From positions 87,518 through 151,517 of the forward strand of contig JAVGVS010000666.1 in NCBI GenBank assembly GCA_032718565.1: a stretch of 64,000 nt of DNA, in the 5' to 3' direction. Both the position numbers and the translations under genes were made by a program. The notes under the pieces were generated by a model that saw only the letters and a list, made by a program, of their open reading frames with translations, searched no databases and was not told where the DNA came from. This document shows positions 1 through 11,670 of this stretch, in pieces. The number at the start of each line of letters is the position of its first letter. The stretch's first letter is position 1. This DNA is from Distichodus sexfasciatus. Its lineage: Eukaryota; Chordata; Actinopteri; Characiformes; Distichodontidae.

Positions 1-2771
1 TTTCACAGGAAAGCCCTTTTACCCCATCCATCCCATCATGAACGCCGTCTCCAACATCTCATCTGCTCCCACATGGTTTTTGGAGATGCAACCCGACTAC
101 GATGTGAAGCGGACTACCAAAAACTGCTGAGAATTGTGAATGAAAACATTCGCCTGGCTGGGTCAGCTGTTGGACGGGTAACAAAACTGTAAAAACTGAT
201 TAAATTGAGAAGGGAGGTTTAAACACTGCGTAATTATGATGCAATATTGAATAAAACTCCCATAAATATGACGTCATGATTTCCTAGTTATGAGGAAACA
301 TTTACTTTCATGTAAACAGAACACTTGAAATCCTTTCCTCTTTATTCCGTTCTCCAGCTCTTCAACCTGCTGCCCGTCTTAAGGTTTCTTCCCGGCCCTC
401 ATCACAAAATCCATGAGAACGCAGCGGCCCAGGAGCACTTCATCCGCCAGGGCGTCAAGGAACACCGAAAAACACTGGACCCCCAAACCCTGCGGGACTT
501 CATCGACGCTTACCTGTTCAATCAGCAAGGTAGTACTCATGAGCAAGGTAATTTCAAAGTATCAGTCAGTCATTATCTGAACCGCCTAATCCCTTTCAGT
601 GCAGAGAACCAGAGCCTATCCCGGGAACTTTACGGCGCAAGGCGGAGAACAACCCTGGGCAGGCGCCAGCACACCGCAGGGCACACACACACTCACGCAC
701 ACACATAAAATCTAATATTAGATCAAATTCTCCATTTTCCCATTTATCATTTGAGTCCATAATGCTAAATTTGAAAGCTTTTGTTTTTGGAACAAGAACT
801 GAAAAAAGATGGTCAAACTTTTAGTACTATGAAAAACACAGAACTTTTCAAAAAAGTATCTGACTGATAGATCAATTTTTTTGTCAATTACTCATCCATG
901 CTTCTTCCTCATATTAAAGCAGAACGTTTTTGATTAACGTTTTTCATTCTTTTTGTCAACAGCAACAGTCCAAAGAGGACAGCTCATTTGATGAAGATAA
1001 CCTGATTAAAAGCGCCGGCGACCTCTTCAGTGCTGGAACCGACACGACCGCCAACCTCTCAGATGGGGCCTCATTTACATGATGCAACACCCCCAAATTC
1101 AAGGTAGCTCGATAATAATAAGGTCAGGTGTCTCATAATTTAACCTAAAAGAAACACATTTAGAGAGAAAAGAAGACAAGATCAAGAATGTAGACCTGCA
1201 GGATCCCATAATACTTTCTTATAGAAAAAATGAAAAGTGTTCTTAAGATCCACTTTTTCATGAAGATTCTGACATTCACAAATGTTAGGTAAGAACAGAC
1301 TACAGATCTTTCTTTCTTCACAGTTGTGTAATATTATACTTTTAAATGTTGTAGCGATTCTTGAGAACAAATGTAAGACATGAAAATATGAATAATGGAA
1401 TCCCAAGATGTCATAATGCATAGTTATATGGCTTCTAACATGTAGAACCAAATTTGAATGAATGGTTTTCTGTTTTCCAGAGCGATGTCATGAGGAGATT
1501 GTTAGTGTTTTGGGTCACGACCGCACTCCCACCATGGATGACCGTGTTAAACTCCCGTATACTTATGCAACCATCCATGAAATCCAGAGATGTGCCAACA
1601 TCGCGCCACTAGGCGCCCTTCGCGAAAGCACCGAACCCATCAGTCTAGGAGGATACCAGTTTCCTAGGGTATCAGTGAAAAAATATTGCTGAAAACATTT
1701 GCTAATCACATATGCAGTTATACAAGTTCAAGATATAGTGAAATGTGCCCTTAGCCGTGAGACTGTGCAAATGTAGTTTAGTAAACAAATTTAATTATAT
1801 GAAATTAAAAATAAGGTTAAAAACTAGACACGCAATTCTTAAAGACTGTATGTGAGGATGTGTTGTAAAAAAGATTGACATAAAAGATGGAAAAAGAAAA
1901 AGATTAATGATAAAAATGATACATACCCTTCTAATTGTTCCTGCTCATTAAAGTGGAGCTACATGTTAAACTAGCAACAAAACACAGAAAGCACACAAAA
2001 AATTATGAGAAAAGTAATAGCACAGTTCTTCTTAACGGAGGCGTCCCCTTCTGCCTAACAGGGGAATGTCAGTTTTAAAAGTGGGAATAGGAATTGCAAA
2101 ATAGGAAATTTTGACGAAAAAAAGGTGAAAACAGAGGAATACAATTGGACTGTCAATTAATAAACTGATAAATATTAATATTTGTTTATTTATTGATTGA
2201 TTCATTTATTTTAATGGCAGGGAACTCAGTTTATGCCAAATTTAACTGCCATCTTATCGGATAAGAGACATTGGAAGCATCCAGACACCTTTAATCCAGA
2301 GAACTTTCTGGATGAAGGACAGTTCTGCAAGCGGGAATATTTCTACCTTTCTCTGAGTGAGTCTGGCATCATCTGCAGGAGAATTAATTCCTAACTTGTA
2401 CCCAAATTAAAGCGGGAACTTCAAATTTTAAGTTGTGGATGTAGTAGTGGAACTTCGATACTTTTAATCATAAGAATCTTTTAATCCGAACAGCTGCCTT
2501 TTACAATTTGCCTCCCCAATGCCGAATGTTTTGTCCTAGAAAAACGAAGCGTGTTAGTATTTTGTGTTTTGTCATCCGCAGGTCCGAGGGCATGTTTGGG
2601 CGAGGCTCTGGCGAGGATGGAGCTCTTCATCTTCTTCATCAGTCTAATTCAACACTTACATTTCTCGCGCCTCCCAAAGCTCCGCCCCCAAGCATGGATG
2701 GCATTGTGGGATTTGCCCGATCTCCGTTTCCCTTCCACATGATTTGTCGAAGCAGGGCGACGTCGCATTGA
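1..2771 (+). pseudogene. CYP2-family cytochrome P450 pseudogene, 3' part (exons 4-9)
   Basis: Six blocks match the last six exons of a CYP2 gene: 9-177, 358-529, 963-1103, 1481-1668, 2221-2356 and 2582-2771, with exons 1-3 beyond the left edge. Visible landmarks are the I-helix motif SAGTDTT in the third block, the K-helix ExxR as HEIQR in the fourth (a standard 188-nt CYP2 exon) and the haem loop GPRACLGE in the last. It is broken in several places. The first block has indels between VFGD and DYQKLL and stops in frame; the second is 5 nt shorter than its 177-nt counterpart at 48953-49129, so the splice phase is lost; the third lacks one base before the WGLIYMM stretch; the last changes frame after FSRLPK. 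Family knowledge predicts a microsomal monooxygenase, but this copy cannot make a full enzyme. Poly(A)-like AATAAA signals lie at 2898 and 2917. The lesions are read directly; the exon numbers are inferred from the intact paralogue. Confidence 0.9.
563..704 (-). repeat. SINE tail (DANA-like family) in a pseudogene intron
   Basis: The reverse complement reads as the 3' half of the same repeat seen complete at 31094-31395: a GTGTGCCCTG start, a GGATAGGCTC block, and an end in GGTTCAGATAATGA. It sits in the intron after exon 5 of the CYP2 pseudogene, next to a short CA run. Confidence 0.6.
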
Positions 2772-4082
2772 GGACCTCATTCCTCCCAAAAAACTCAACT
2801 AAATCACAGCGAACAGTGTGACTACACCAAAATAATGTTCTACCAAGAAAAATTTATTTTGATTTTTATTCAGCATGGTGCAAGCTCGTGGTATGAAAAT
2901 AAATATTCATGTCACAAATAAAACTGATGAAAAGGAATCAAATGCATTGTACACATCACAGTAATAACGGGAGGAGCTAATCAAAAGGAACAGACCAATC
3001 AGGAGAACTAAACGCTAATTGGATACTTAAACTGAAATTTAGGGCCAAAATATTACTTAATGAAAGGAAATCAAAACATCTGAAGCAAAAGCAAATGGAG
3101 GTGGAACATGAAATGACTGACAGGCAAGAGACAAGAACACAAAAACTTGTAGTAGCCACCAAAACAAAAAGGTCTGTGACAGTTTATCTCTGAGCTCATA
3201 GCATGCACAGTGAAGGCAGAACATTTGTGACTAAATTGTTCTTGCTCACAAATCTGCTATCGAAATCAGAGCAGGATCAGAGCGAATATTTACAGCAAGT
3301 ATAAATGTACAATTAATATGTAACAGCTATTATTATGAATTTTTGAGCCAGTTTGTTTCCATATCAACATTTATCTTGTAGCATTGACCATTTTCACATA
3401 AAGACGTTCTGATATTTTAATTTAGGAAGAAATCTTGTTGCACTGCCAAAACTGAGAGCACAATCCTGAACTACTTCTGCCTTGACTAAAAAGCACAAAA
3501 TGAAATGATTAAAAAAAAAACATACTGCATATACAACTCTAAATAAAATGGTTTGTAGATTTTAAATTGATGTCTTGACAAGGTTTGACTGATTATCAGC
3601 CTGTTTATTGATATCGACACTGAACATCTCTATTTTTATGAGTATCGGTCAATGTACATAATAAAATAAAATAATGATGCAGCTGCTTCTCTCTGTCTCT
3701 GTCTCTGTCAAAGAGGCTTATAGAAAAATTCAAGTCCCGCTCATGGCAACAACTGCTTAATTATGATGTCATCATCTAGAAAATTGTTTTTACGTAAAAA
3801 CAAATTAGAAATGCTTAAGAGAAAGGGTCAAGCAAATATTATTACAATGCATGTTTAAAGAAAACGTTAGCGGATTGAGTCTTCTAAAATTCTATGTTCT
3901 TAAGAAAAAAACTATAATTATTAGTGTTAATATTGGCGTTTACCTACTTTTACTTTTGAGAGACAGATTGGGTGTTTCTCCATCATTAGAAATAACAGGT
4001 AGAATTGTCCTTTTCTTATTTATCACCCTGAAACAGTTTGGCAGCAAGGAATGTGGGTGAAGTTATTAGGTTTGGCAGTGTG
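2772..4082. other. AT-rich intergenic DNA, no gene seen
   Basis: Downstream flank of the CYP2 pseudogene. Apart from the two AATAAA hexamers close to its start and a short TCTCTG run near 3690 there is no repeat family I recognise and no exon-like coding block on either strand. Confidence 0.5.
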
Positions 4083-4435
4083 TAAGGTGCGTGCGTTGCT
4101 GTGTGTGTGTGTGGCTCAGTAAGTCACTAGGTGTGTGTGTGTGTGTGTGTTCATGTATTTATCATGTGTAGAGGACCTTTTGTCCCTAAATCCACTATCT
4201 GTTTTTTTTGGGCTTTGTGGGGACATTTGAGGAGGTCCCCATGAGGAGAAAATGACTTTATAGAAAATGTGCTTGTTTATTTGAGAAACTAAAAGAATTA
4301 AGATGTGCTTTTAGTTACTGAGGTAGGTTAGGGTTAGGATTAGGTGTAGGTGTATGATTATGTACATTTAGTTATTATGGGAGTCTATGGAAGGTACACA
4401 AAGATAGTAACACAAGACTGTGTGTGTGTGTGTGT
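4083..4435 (+). repeat. Dispersed repeat with GGTTAGG core and flanking TG runs (copy 1)
   Basis: The order of parts is TG microsatellite, GAGGACC-type block, a pair of GGGGACATTT and GGTCCCCATG blocks, a TTACTGAGGT segment, a GGTTAGGGTTAGG core, a GTCTATGGA segment and a second TG run. The same order recurs at 11470-11670, 20985-21320 and, shortened, at 22236-22350. No coding capacity; class unknown, most likely a non-autonomous element. Confidence 0.6.
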
Positions 4436-4867
4436 TGAAAGTTTTTTTCTGGAATAACTTTTACACAGTGATGTAAAGACATTTCTTTATTGTGGAATGT
4501 AAAAGGAATATTTATAACAGTTAAAATGAATTTCATACAAACAATTGATTAAAAATGTACTTGCAAAATATAGACAATAAAACACAGTGGCTGTTTATAA
4601 AATGTACACAGCATTTTTATTATTAGATGTAATTCATTATTTTTTAATTTTTCTTTCTTTCTTTTTTGAGGTTTCAGTTTATCTCCCATTAAAACATAAT
4701 CACTATCATTCAAGTGATTAAACATAATCACTTTCATTCAGAAAATCAAATCCTGTTCAAAATCTTTACTTTGTAAATTCAGAAAAATAGTACAAATCCC
4801 TCTAATAAAACAGCAAAAATCACAGGAGATTTTTCCTCTTAAATTTAAAATATAATTTCCTTCATAA

Positions 4868-4890
4868 AATTCTTATTCACACACACACAC

Positions 4891-4940
<50 letters not shown>

Positions 4941-4941
4941 C
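4868..4941. repeat. CA and AT dinucleotide microsatellite
   Basis: A short CA run passes into about 23 AT units with one phase break, then a small palindromic tail. Simple sequence repeat only. The flanks from 4436 to 4867 and from 4942 to 5653 are AT-rich with no gene or repeat family that I recognise. Confidence 0.9.
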
Positions 4942-5653
4942 ATATATGTCTGAGCTAAAATATCACTTTTTTTTAATTTTCTGAGTTTCACATTTTAATT
5001 TTCTGGTCATCTGTGATAATTCTGAAAGTAAATGATGTATTATTTTGCATCATAACTAGGGCTGGTGATGGTTTTATCACATCCAAAATATGAAAATGGT
5101 CCTTATATTCAGAATTTTGGCTAATTACATGAAAAAATAAAGTTTATATAAAACTTCATTTTTAAAAAAAAATACATTTTTGTTTGCAGAATTAGAAATT
5201 TTACAACTGATCACTTTAAAGCACAAAAAAATTGAAAGTATAAAAGTCCAGAAATTTACGAGGTAAAACTTGTAAGTTTGCAAAATCTTGACAGATTTTC
5301 ATAGCAACAAGAAAGTACAAGGTGTTTGTGATTCTTACAAACTTTTACCTCAATTACAATTAACACACAATTTAAAAATTGTCGTTAAAAATGAGCACAT
5401 TTAGAACAATAACAGCACATTTAGAACAACTATCACAAAAATGGAGGCTACTTAACTCGATGTAAAATATAAATAAATTGTGTTCTCCAGTACTTCTTAA
5501 GTTCCCTTCACTCTTGTAACTCACTCTCGGAAACTCACTGCAGAACAGAAAAAATGTTCATGAAATTAAACAACATAACGAATGTCAGTTTTCAAAACGT
5601 GCTGTTTCCTGAGAGTGTAAAAGTGTCTGAATATTGTGCATTCTGCGCGTGAT

Positions 5654-7082
5654 TTACTGTTTAGTAAATCTGCTGTTTACTGTATTGCCGTTACATTTGG
5701 CGGGAAGGACGCGGGTTTGAACCCCGACACCGTCCAGCTCGACCACGGTCGTCATGGATGCGAGCAGGTGTCTGATGGAGGGATGCTGCTGCAGCAGTTG
5801 AGGATGCGACAGCAGAGGACAGCACCTTCGAGCCTGGTTCACACTCACTCCGCACGGGTTCCGAGCCATCAAGTCTTTCAGGGATTCGATCAGCTGCCCG
5901 TACAGATCGGAAGGTGTACCTGAGAGAAGACATCAGAGTTTTGGTAGAGATGAGGTTAGTTTCTAGAAAAGTCTGGACTGACTTTTGATCTTTTTATTTT
6001 TTCGGAGATACATATGGTTCATGTTTAGATTCATCTTTATATGTGGATTTCCTTGAAAGTTACATTAAAATTTAAAGAAAGTTAAAGTTTAAAAATCTTT
6101 GTATTATCCTTGCGCTTTGAAGTGCAGGTCAATAAAATTTATTAGAGGCTGCCACATGCTGGACATTCTTGGAATAACACATTAAACATTCTGGGTTTTG
6201 TTCTAAGGCCAGCAGCAACCATCACCCTCTTTTTTTTTTTTTTTCCGAAAACGGCTATTATTTTAAGGGTTAAACTGTTGATTATTGGAAATTACAGGTA
6301 AAAAATAATTGATTAATATATTTAATGATAACATACATAACTTCAACATTTTTTATTTTGCTTCTCTTGTCGTTGCCGTTCGCGCTATGTTCGATTCCTG
6401 CTAAATTATTGACACTAATCTAACCTCAGACTACTTCCTAATGTAAACTGATCCTTAAATAAAATATTGATAGTTTACAAACAAAGACAGATTTGTATTA
6501 CACCAGGGGAATAAACCAGCTGAACTGTTAAAAAAGAAGACAGCTTTTGATGTTGTCTTTCAGAACGAACGAACGAACAAACAAATAAATAAACAAATAC
6601 TTTTCTTAACACGAAATTTTGTAATTAATATTTATATACTATTTACCAAATTATTAATGACGCTTGAATCCATAATCTATAAATTTGATCAAATATATTT
6701 TTGTTAAATCTGACTTTTACGTTGGTTAATTCGTTTCAAATTGTCAACTCTTTCCAGGTGGAAGAACAGTCGTGGATTAAAGGCACTAGTTCACGTCACA
6801 GTTTAAAGAGAGGGTTCGGAGCGTCTGTAAACTGCTGCATGTAAACATTACAATTAAATATCACGACATTAGCTTTGAACGGCGAGCGGCTTTTATTTTC
6901 CAGTTGTTTCACCTGAAACATTAACAACAAGTAAAGTCGGATTAATCACCAAACTGTTTATTAGACAGCAGAACCTGCCCCGACTTACCGCGGTTAGGGC
7001 TCGGAGGGAGATTAACGAGGACCGCGTCTTTATACGTCTTCCCCGAGGGGCCTGGAACCGATCCGTTCCGTTCACCGGTCAT
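5654..7082 (-). CDS. Two-exon gene encoding about 119 aa, unassigned (possible winged-helix fold)
   Basis: Exon 1 is 7082-6989 on the minus strand, starting at the first in-frame ATG after a TAA at 7160-7158 and ending at a consensus donor GTAAGT. Exon 2 is 5919-5654, preceded by a pyrimidine-rich TCTTCTCTCAG acceptor and ending in TAA. The phases match (phase 1), giving one open frame of 119 codons across a 1069-bp intron. Residues 1-35 are polar and rich in G, S and P; about 36-105 look like a compact alpha/beta domain: SDLYGQLIESLKDLMA, a GVSV turn, a leucine-rich helix pair and LLASMTTVVELDGVGVQTRV. The helix, turn, helix and beta-wing order resembles LOTUS/OST-HTH or other winged-helix modules, but that is only a pattern impression. 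The region 6960-7100 is locally CpG-rich, as expected for a vertebrate promoter and first exon. I do not recognise an orthologue. It could also be two exons of a longer transcript. Confidence 0.5.
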
Positions 7083-7837
7083 TTCCACCGAGACTAAACC
7101 GAGACCAGCGTAAAGATCCACAGCGCTTTGTCTCCTGGACAAAGTTTTGTCGCGTCTTTACAAACTTCCTGTTTCGATTAACTGCGAATGTTTCCTGCTT
7201 TCGTTTTCTCCGTAAAGCAACGCTGAGTTGTGTTTTGAGCTTCAATAATGTGTTACTGTTCTACTAGAATACTGGTATTAGCAGGAGATATTACTCTTAT
7301 TGTTGTTTTATAATATTCGTATTCCCCCGGAGACCAAAGTTGGGTTGTATTTTGAGATATACTACTAGTATAATTATGTATGAATCATCTTATTCCAGTA
7401 TTGTGGGCTATATAACATGCCATAATACTATTACACTCTTATTGTAGTATTAAAATATTATTATGTTCCCGCAGGTGAAAGATGGGTTTTGTTTGGAGGT
7501 ATATGTATATAATGATATGATCTTAAATGTTAAAACGCGTGGACGTCATGACTTCATTCATCGGTGAACTTTACGGTTAGAGAATTTAATAAGATTATAC
7601 ATATAGGTTAGAAGAAAAAATGATGACGTTAATATAATTATTTTATTAATAATTATTTAGTTAAAATATAGTCGAGCCCTGCAGCATTTTAGGCCAGAAA
7701 ATTGAGTTCTCGCAGTTGACCACAAGAGGGAGCAATGTACTTAAACTTCTTCATTCTTCATGATGAAGTCCAGCTTAACGAAATGGATAATTCTACTGAA
7801 ATTCTCTTCTTCTAGAAGGTATGAAGCGTTAAAAAGG
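7083..7837. other. Upstream flank of the small minus-strand gene
   Basis: The sequence goes from moderately CpG-rich close to 7100 to AT-rich beyond 7250. If the minus-strand gene is real, its promoter should be here, but I see no TATA box or initiator that I would defend. No repeat family is recognised before 7838. Confidence 0.35.
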
Positions 7838-8085
7838 GGGCAGTTAGTAGTGTAACGATAGGTTGTTCTCCCTAGAATCAGAAGGTCACTGGTTTGAATC
7901 CCAGACCAGTAAAGGTACCCCTGAGGTACTCATGAATAAGGTACCGTCCTCAAGCACTGCTCCCTGGGTGCTGCCCAAATGCTGCTTTGTGGATAGATCA
8001 AATGCAGAGCTCGTATTTCGTTGTGGTGCACTGTGTGCTGTGATGTGGTGTGTTCACAATGACAAATAACAACTCACTTTCACTT
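7838..8085 (+). repeat. tRNA-derived SINE, family I, near-complete copy
   Basis: Head: GCAGTTAGTAGTGTAACGAT followed by AGAAGGTCACTGGTTTGAAT, matching tRNA-like A-box and B-box spacing. Body: the diagnostic GAGGTACTCATGAATAAGG and AAGCACTGCTCCCTGGGTGC blocks. Tail: GTGTTCACAATGACAAATAA and CTCACTTTCACTT. The same family occurs, mostly on the minus strand, at 14225-14572, 23795-23987, 24803-25021, 28505-29010 and 35775-36280. Confidence 0.8.
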
Positions 8086-8199
8086 GTATAATGAACAAAA
8101 ATGGCTCATTTAAAACTCTTGTATCGTGGACTGTTGTTAAACTAACAAAAGAACAAAACCCAAAATCCAAGAAATGCCTAACCTAAAAAAGGAGGATTA

Positions 8200-8215
8200 G
8201 ATAGAACAAGAGAAA

Positions 8216-8250
<35 letters not shown>

Positions 8251-8298
8251 ACTAGGAAAAGGAAGAGAGAATCTTCTCTGTTTCTCTTTATCTCTGTC

Positions 8299-8347
<49 letters not shown>

Positions 8348-8722
8348 ATGTTCTGTGTGCATTGTCCAAATGAAGGCGTGAAAGTGGATCGTAATGAGAG
8401 CAGCAGTAAAACAGCAACACAACCTTAATGCAGAGGGAGTGTGAAAGTCAAACAAGAGAGAAAGAAAGAGAGAAGAGAAATATAAAGAAATGGGGAGAGA
8501 GAGATTAAGAGAGAGGAAGAGAGAAACTGAAATAGATAGAAAGAGAGAGTGCAACAGAAGAAGGAAGTGAAAGAGGAGAAAGAAAGGAAGGGACAAAAGA
8601 GATGACAGAAAATAGATTAAAAATGAGAGAGAAAGGGAAAAATAGAGGGGGAGAAAAAGGAGTAAGAAACTAATAGAAAGAAAAATCTGTAATAATGAAA
8701 AAGTGTGTAGCAGACATGAGAA

Positions 8723-8764
<42 letters not shown>

Positions 8765-8890
8765 AGGGAAGAGGGGACGAGGTGATGGAGAGTGACAAGG
8801 TGATGAATCACCACTTCCATTCTTTCTCTTCAGCTTTTCATTTGATCTAACGACTGATCCACCCTCACACCTCCACCTCCTGCCTCTCTT

Positions 8891-8946
<56 letters not shown>

Positions 8947-9372
8947 CTGAAGCTGAAACGCCACACCTGTTGAGAAAAATAACCTTTTTTCCGCTGTTCG
9001 AGATAGTGTGTGAGCGAAAACGACAGAATAACACCCAAGGAGAGAGAGATAAAGAGGAGATGGTTAGGAGTGGGACAAAGAAAGTGAAGCAAAAAGAGAG
9101 AAAAGAAAGAGATAAATAGGATTGAGAGAGATAGAGAAAATGAAAGAAATATAGAAATAAATAGAGAGACTGAAGGAGTGATAAGAAAGAGAGGGGAAAG
9201 AGAGAAAGAGTAAGCAATGGAGCAGATGAAGGGATAGAGAGAGAGAAAGAAAGGTGAAGAGAGAAGCAAAGAAAGAGATGAATAGAGGGAGAGAGATTGA
9301 AAGAGAGAGAGCAAGTGAGGGCGAAAGAGGAGAGAGGGAAAGAAAGCAAGCAAGCAAGAAAGAAAGAAATTT
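8200..9372 (+). repeat. Polypurine tract (GA-rich) with embedded GA, CT and CA microsatellites
   Basis: For over a kilobase the plus strand is dominated by G and A in degenerate GAGA and AAGA words, interrupted by pure GA runs (8220-8246, 8728-8762), pure CT runs (8302-8343, 8893-8923) and a CA run (8924-8944). The long open frames on the minus strand here are Ser/Leu/Phe low-complexity shadows of CT repeats, not genes. Confidence 0.9.
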
Positions 9373-9384
9373 TATTTTGAATTC

Positions 9385-9920
9385 AACAGTAAGTCCACGT
9401 TTACGCCGGGTATTTACAGAAACAGCTGTTTCTCCCTCTCCGTTTTCTTAAGAATATCATTGATTACACCAGATTATTTCCAAAAAGTATTCATTTACAC
9501 CAATCCGCATAATTACAGCATCAAGAGCTGTTATGAACATGCCAAACCTATAGGCGGCAGTGTAACGAGAAGTGTAAAGCCATGTTAGCCAATCATAATC
9601 CTGAAAACAATACAACGACTTTCTGTTCCGATAACGATCAGCCAAAGCAACTGTATACAAAAAGACGCAAATGCATTTTCTGTTGCATACTGTGACGTGA
9701 AAACGTATAAAGTATTTAAGGTACGTGCACAATAGAAGTAAACACATCGTCGTTTTCCTCGTTTACACATATCTACAGAATCCAGCGTTTTCAAAAATCT
9801 TCACTTTGGAGGACGTTTTGAAAAATATCTGTTTGAGGTGGCTAAAACTCTGTTTACACGTAAACAAAAGGCCCAAATGTATAAAAATATCTACATACGT
9901 GTAAACAAGCCCTAAAAGAA
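9385..9920 (-). repeat. MITE-like dispersed repeat with GTTTACACG-type ends
   Basis: One end carries AGTCCACGTTTACGCC and the other, in reverse complement, AGGGCTTGTTTACACG, a loose terminal inverted repeat. The interior is full of CGTTTACAC and CGTGTAAAC words. No transposase is present. This fits a non-autonomous DNA transposon; the superfamily is not determinable here. Confidence 0.45.
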
Positions 9921-10239
9921 TTTGGAAAAATGAATAACATTTGCCAAAAAACGTCAACATTCACAACCATTTTCACATCCTAAAAATTTTGAACTGTGCC
10001 TCAAGTTTTAAAGTCCAAACCTGAACTCGACTTCCAGAACAAGTGGCGGAGAGAGAGCAGAGCTGGGTTCGGAAGTAGAGAGAAGTAGAGCGCGGATCGG
10101 ACGCAGGTCGTGTACTGCCTTCCAGCAGCATTCCGGCTGCTCCCGGAATGTTCCATCTGCTCCATCAACCAGATCCTGACCAGGTGCGACCCACTGCTCA
10201 TTCTCAGAATGGAGAGAATAACTTGAGTTCTGGAGTTAC
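9921..10239. other. Short unique-looking stretch, no gene seen
   Basis: Moderate GC between 10020 and 10200 but no open exon with splice sites and no recognised repeat. Confidence 0.35.
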
Positions 10240-10430
10240 GCTAACATATGTGGAGTGGTCCGACAGAAAATACAAGCCACAATACACATGTAAAAGCTCA
10301 AACAGCATGCTAAAAGCATAACGCTAAAGCAAAATCCACAAAATGATTGGAAAAAGCCACAACGCAACATCCACAAAATAAATGCAAACAGTACAACGAA
10401 GGCAAGAGCCACAACATGTTTTTACTCTAT
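10240..10430 (-). repeat. Degenerate ~20-bp tandem repeat (copy 1)
   Basis: Variants of the minus-strand word GCTTTTGCATTTGTGTTGTA are strung together with drift; on the plus strand they appear as AAAGCCACAACGCAACATCC and similar. The same word builds the longer array at 25490-25885 on the plus strand. Noncoding. Confidence 0.5.
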
Positions 10431-10546
10431 CATATAATAATTGCCTCGGGCACCTGTTAATTTATTTATATAATTTTTGCGCAGGCGATAAGGGGGGTTG
10501 AGTAATGGAGACGTTTGACTGACTACCTGTCAATCCATTACAAAAA

Positions 10547-10548
<2 letters not shown>

Positions 10549-10601
<53 letters not shown>
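10549..10601. repeat. TG then AG microsatellite
   Basis: About 8 TG units followed directly by about 19 AG units; simple sequence. The flank from 10602 to 10868 shows no gene or recognised repeat. Confidence 0.9.
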
Positions 10602-10604
<3 letters not shown>

Positions 10605-10868
10605 TATTTGCCCATATTTCTCAAGCACTGCTGTGGAACATCATAATGAGAATTGATTTACTGTCAACCTCTTGATGATGTCATTCGTGTTTGATCGTTT
10701 TCCTCACGTTCATTGTTCTAAACATGACAGCATTCCCGTGATGTTCAAGGTGATATAAAGTGAATTCAGGTGTTTCTACCAGAGCTGTTACCACAGGTGT
10801 GTAAAATCAAGCAGCTGGCCATGCTGTCTCCATTCACACACATTTGTGAAACAACATGAGTCATTGGC

Positions 10869-10918
10869 CAGCACGGCGGCGCAGCGGTTAGCGCTGCCGC
10901 CTCACAGCGAGAAGCTCT
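10869..10918 (+). repeat. DANA-like SINE head fragment
   Basis: CGGCGCAGCGGTTAGCGCTG and GCCGCCTCACAGCGAGAAG are the tRNA-like 5' head of the family whose full copy is at 31094-31395. The copy ends abruptly where the Tc1-like relic starts. Confidence 0.6.
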
Positions 10919-10923
10919 AGAAT

Positions 10924-11230
10924 TGAGTGGTGTAAAGCACACCACCACTAGACTGTGGAGCAGTGGAAACAACTGGTATGGAAGGACCAATCACGTTTGC
11001 CCGTTTGGCAGTCAGATGGGTGAGTCTGGGTTTGGCGGATGCTGGGAGAACGTTTGGTCTGATGGACTGTGAAGGCCAATCTTAATACTTCATCACACCA
11101 AGAGATGTTGAACAACGGCATGCTTCCAGCTTTGTGGACACAGTTTGGGGAGGGTCCTTTTCTTTTTCAGCATGACGACTGTGCTCCAGTGCACAAAGCA
11201 AGGTCCACCACGACGATGGTTTGACGAGTG
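10924..11230 (+). mobile_element. Tc1-like transposase relic
   Basis: Translation gives decayed pieces of a Tc1/mariner DDE transposase: EQWKQLVW near 10960, VWVWRMLGER near 11025, then SHQEMLNNGMLPALWTQFG and FLFQHDDCAPVHKAR at 11090-11210, the block around the second catalytic Asp. In-frame stops occur at the first and second pieces. No terminal inverted repeats were seen nearby, so this is an internal fragment. Confidence 0.7.
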
Positions 11231-11469
11231 TGGTGTCATTCTATTCTGAAAGGCAATGGGATAACCACGTCACAACAATGATGTCACAAAACTCAATCCA
11301 AGCTGCACTGATTTGTAGACAACAAAGCCAGATGTAACTATCATTTTAAAAATAATTTTCTGTGCCAACCTGCTGCTCGTTTTTTGCCCTCCAGAGTCTG
11401 CCACTGATAAGCCGGCTGTTTAGTAACGAGTCTGACTGACTGTCATTCCATTACAAAAGAGGAAAAACC
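11231..11469. other. Short flank, no gene seen
   Basis: No exon-like block and no recognised repeat between the Tc1-like relic and the GGTTAGG-family copy. Confidence 0.3.
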
Positions 11470-11670
11470 TTGCAGTGTGTGTTTGTGTGTATGTGTGGTC
11501 ATGTATTTAGGGGTTTGTGAGGACCTGTTTGACCTTTAAAACATAGAAACGACTATATGGTGCATTTTTATGGTTTGTGAGGATGTTTATGTGGTTTGTG
11601 AGGACTGGTCATCGAGTCACTATGACAGTCAATGGAAGTAGCTCACATAGACAGTAATACAAGTGTGTGT
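11470..11670 (+). repeat. Dispersed TG-flanked repeat (copy 2, without GGTTAGG core)
   Basis: It shows the TG run, GTCATGTATTTAGGGGTTTG, two GTTTGTGAGGA blocks, AGTCAATGGAAGT and a closing TG run in the same order as 4083-4435, but the GGTTAGG core is missing. Confidence 0.5.

Noticed and set aside
8288..9349. A 353-codon minus-strand open frame
   Set aside because: Pure Ser/Leu/Phe low-complexity translation of CT repeats; the frame is open only because the strand lacks purine-rich stops. No domain, no codon bias.
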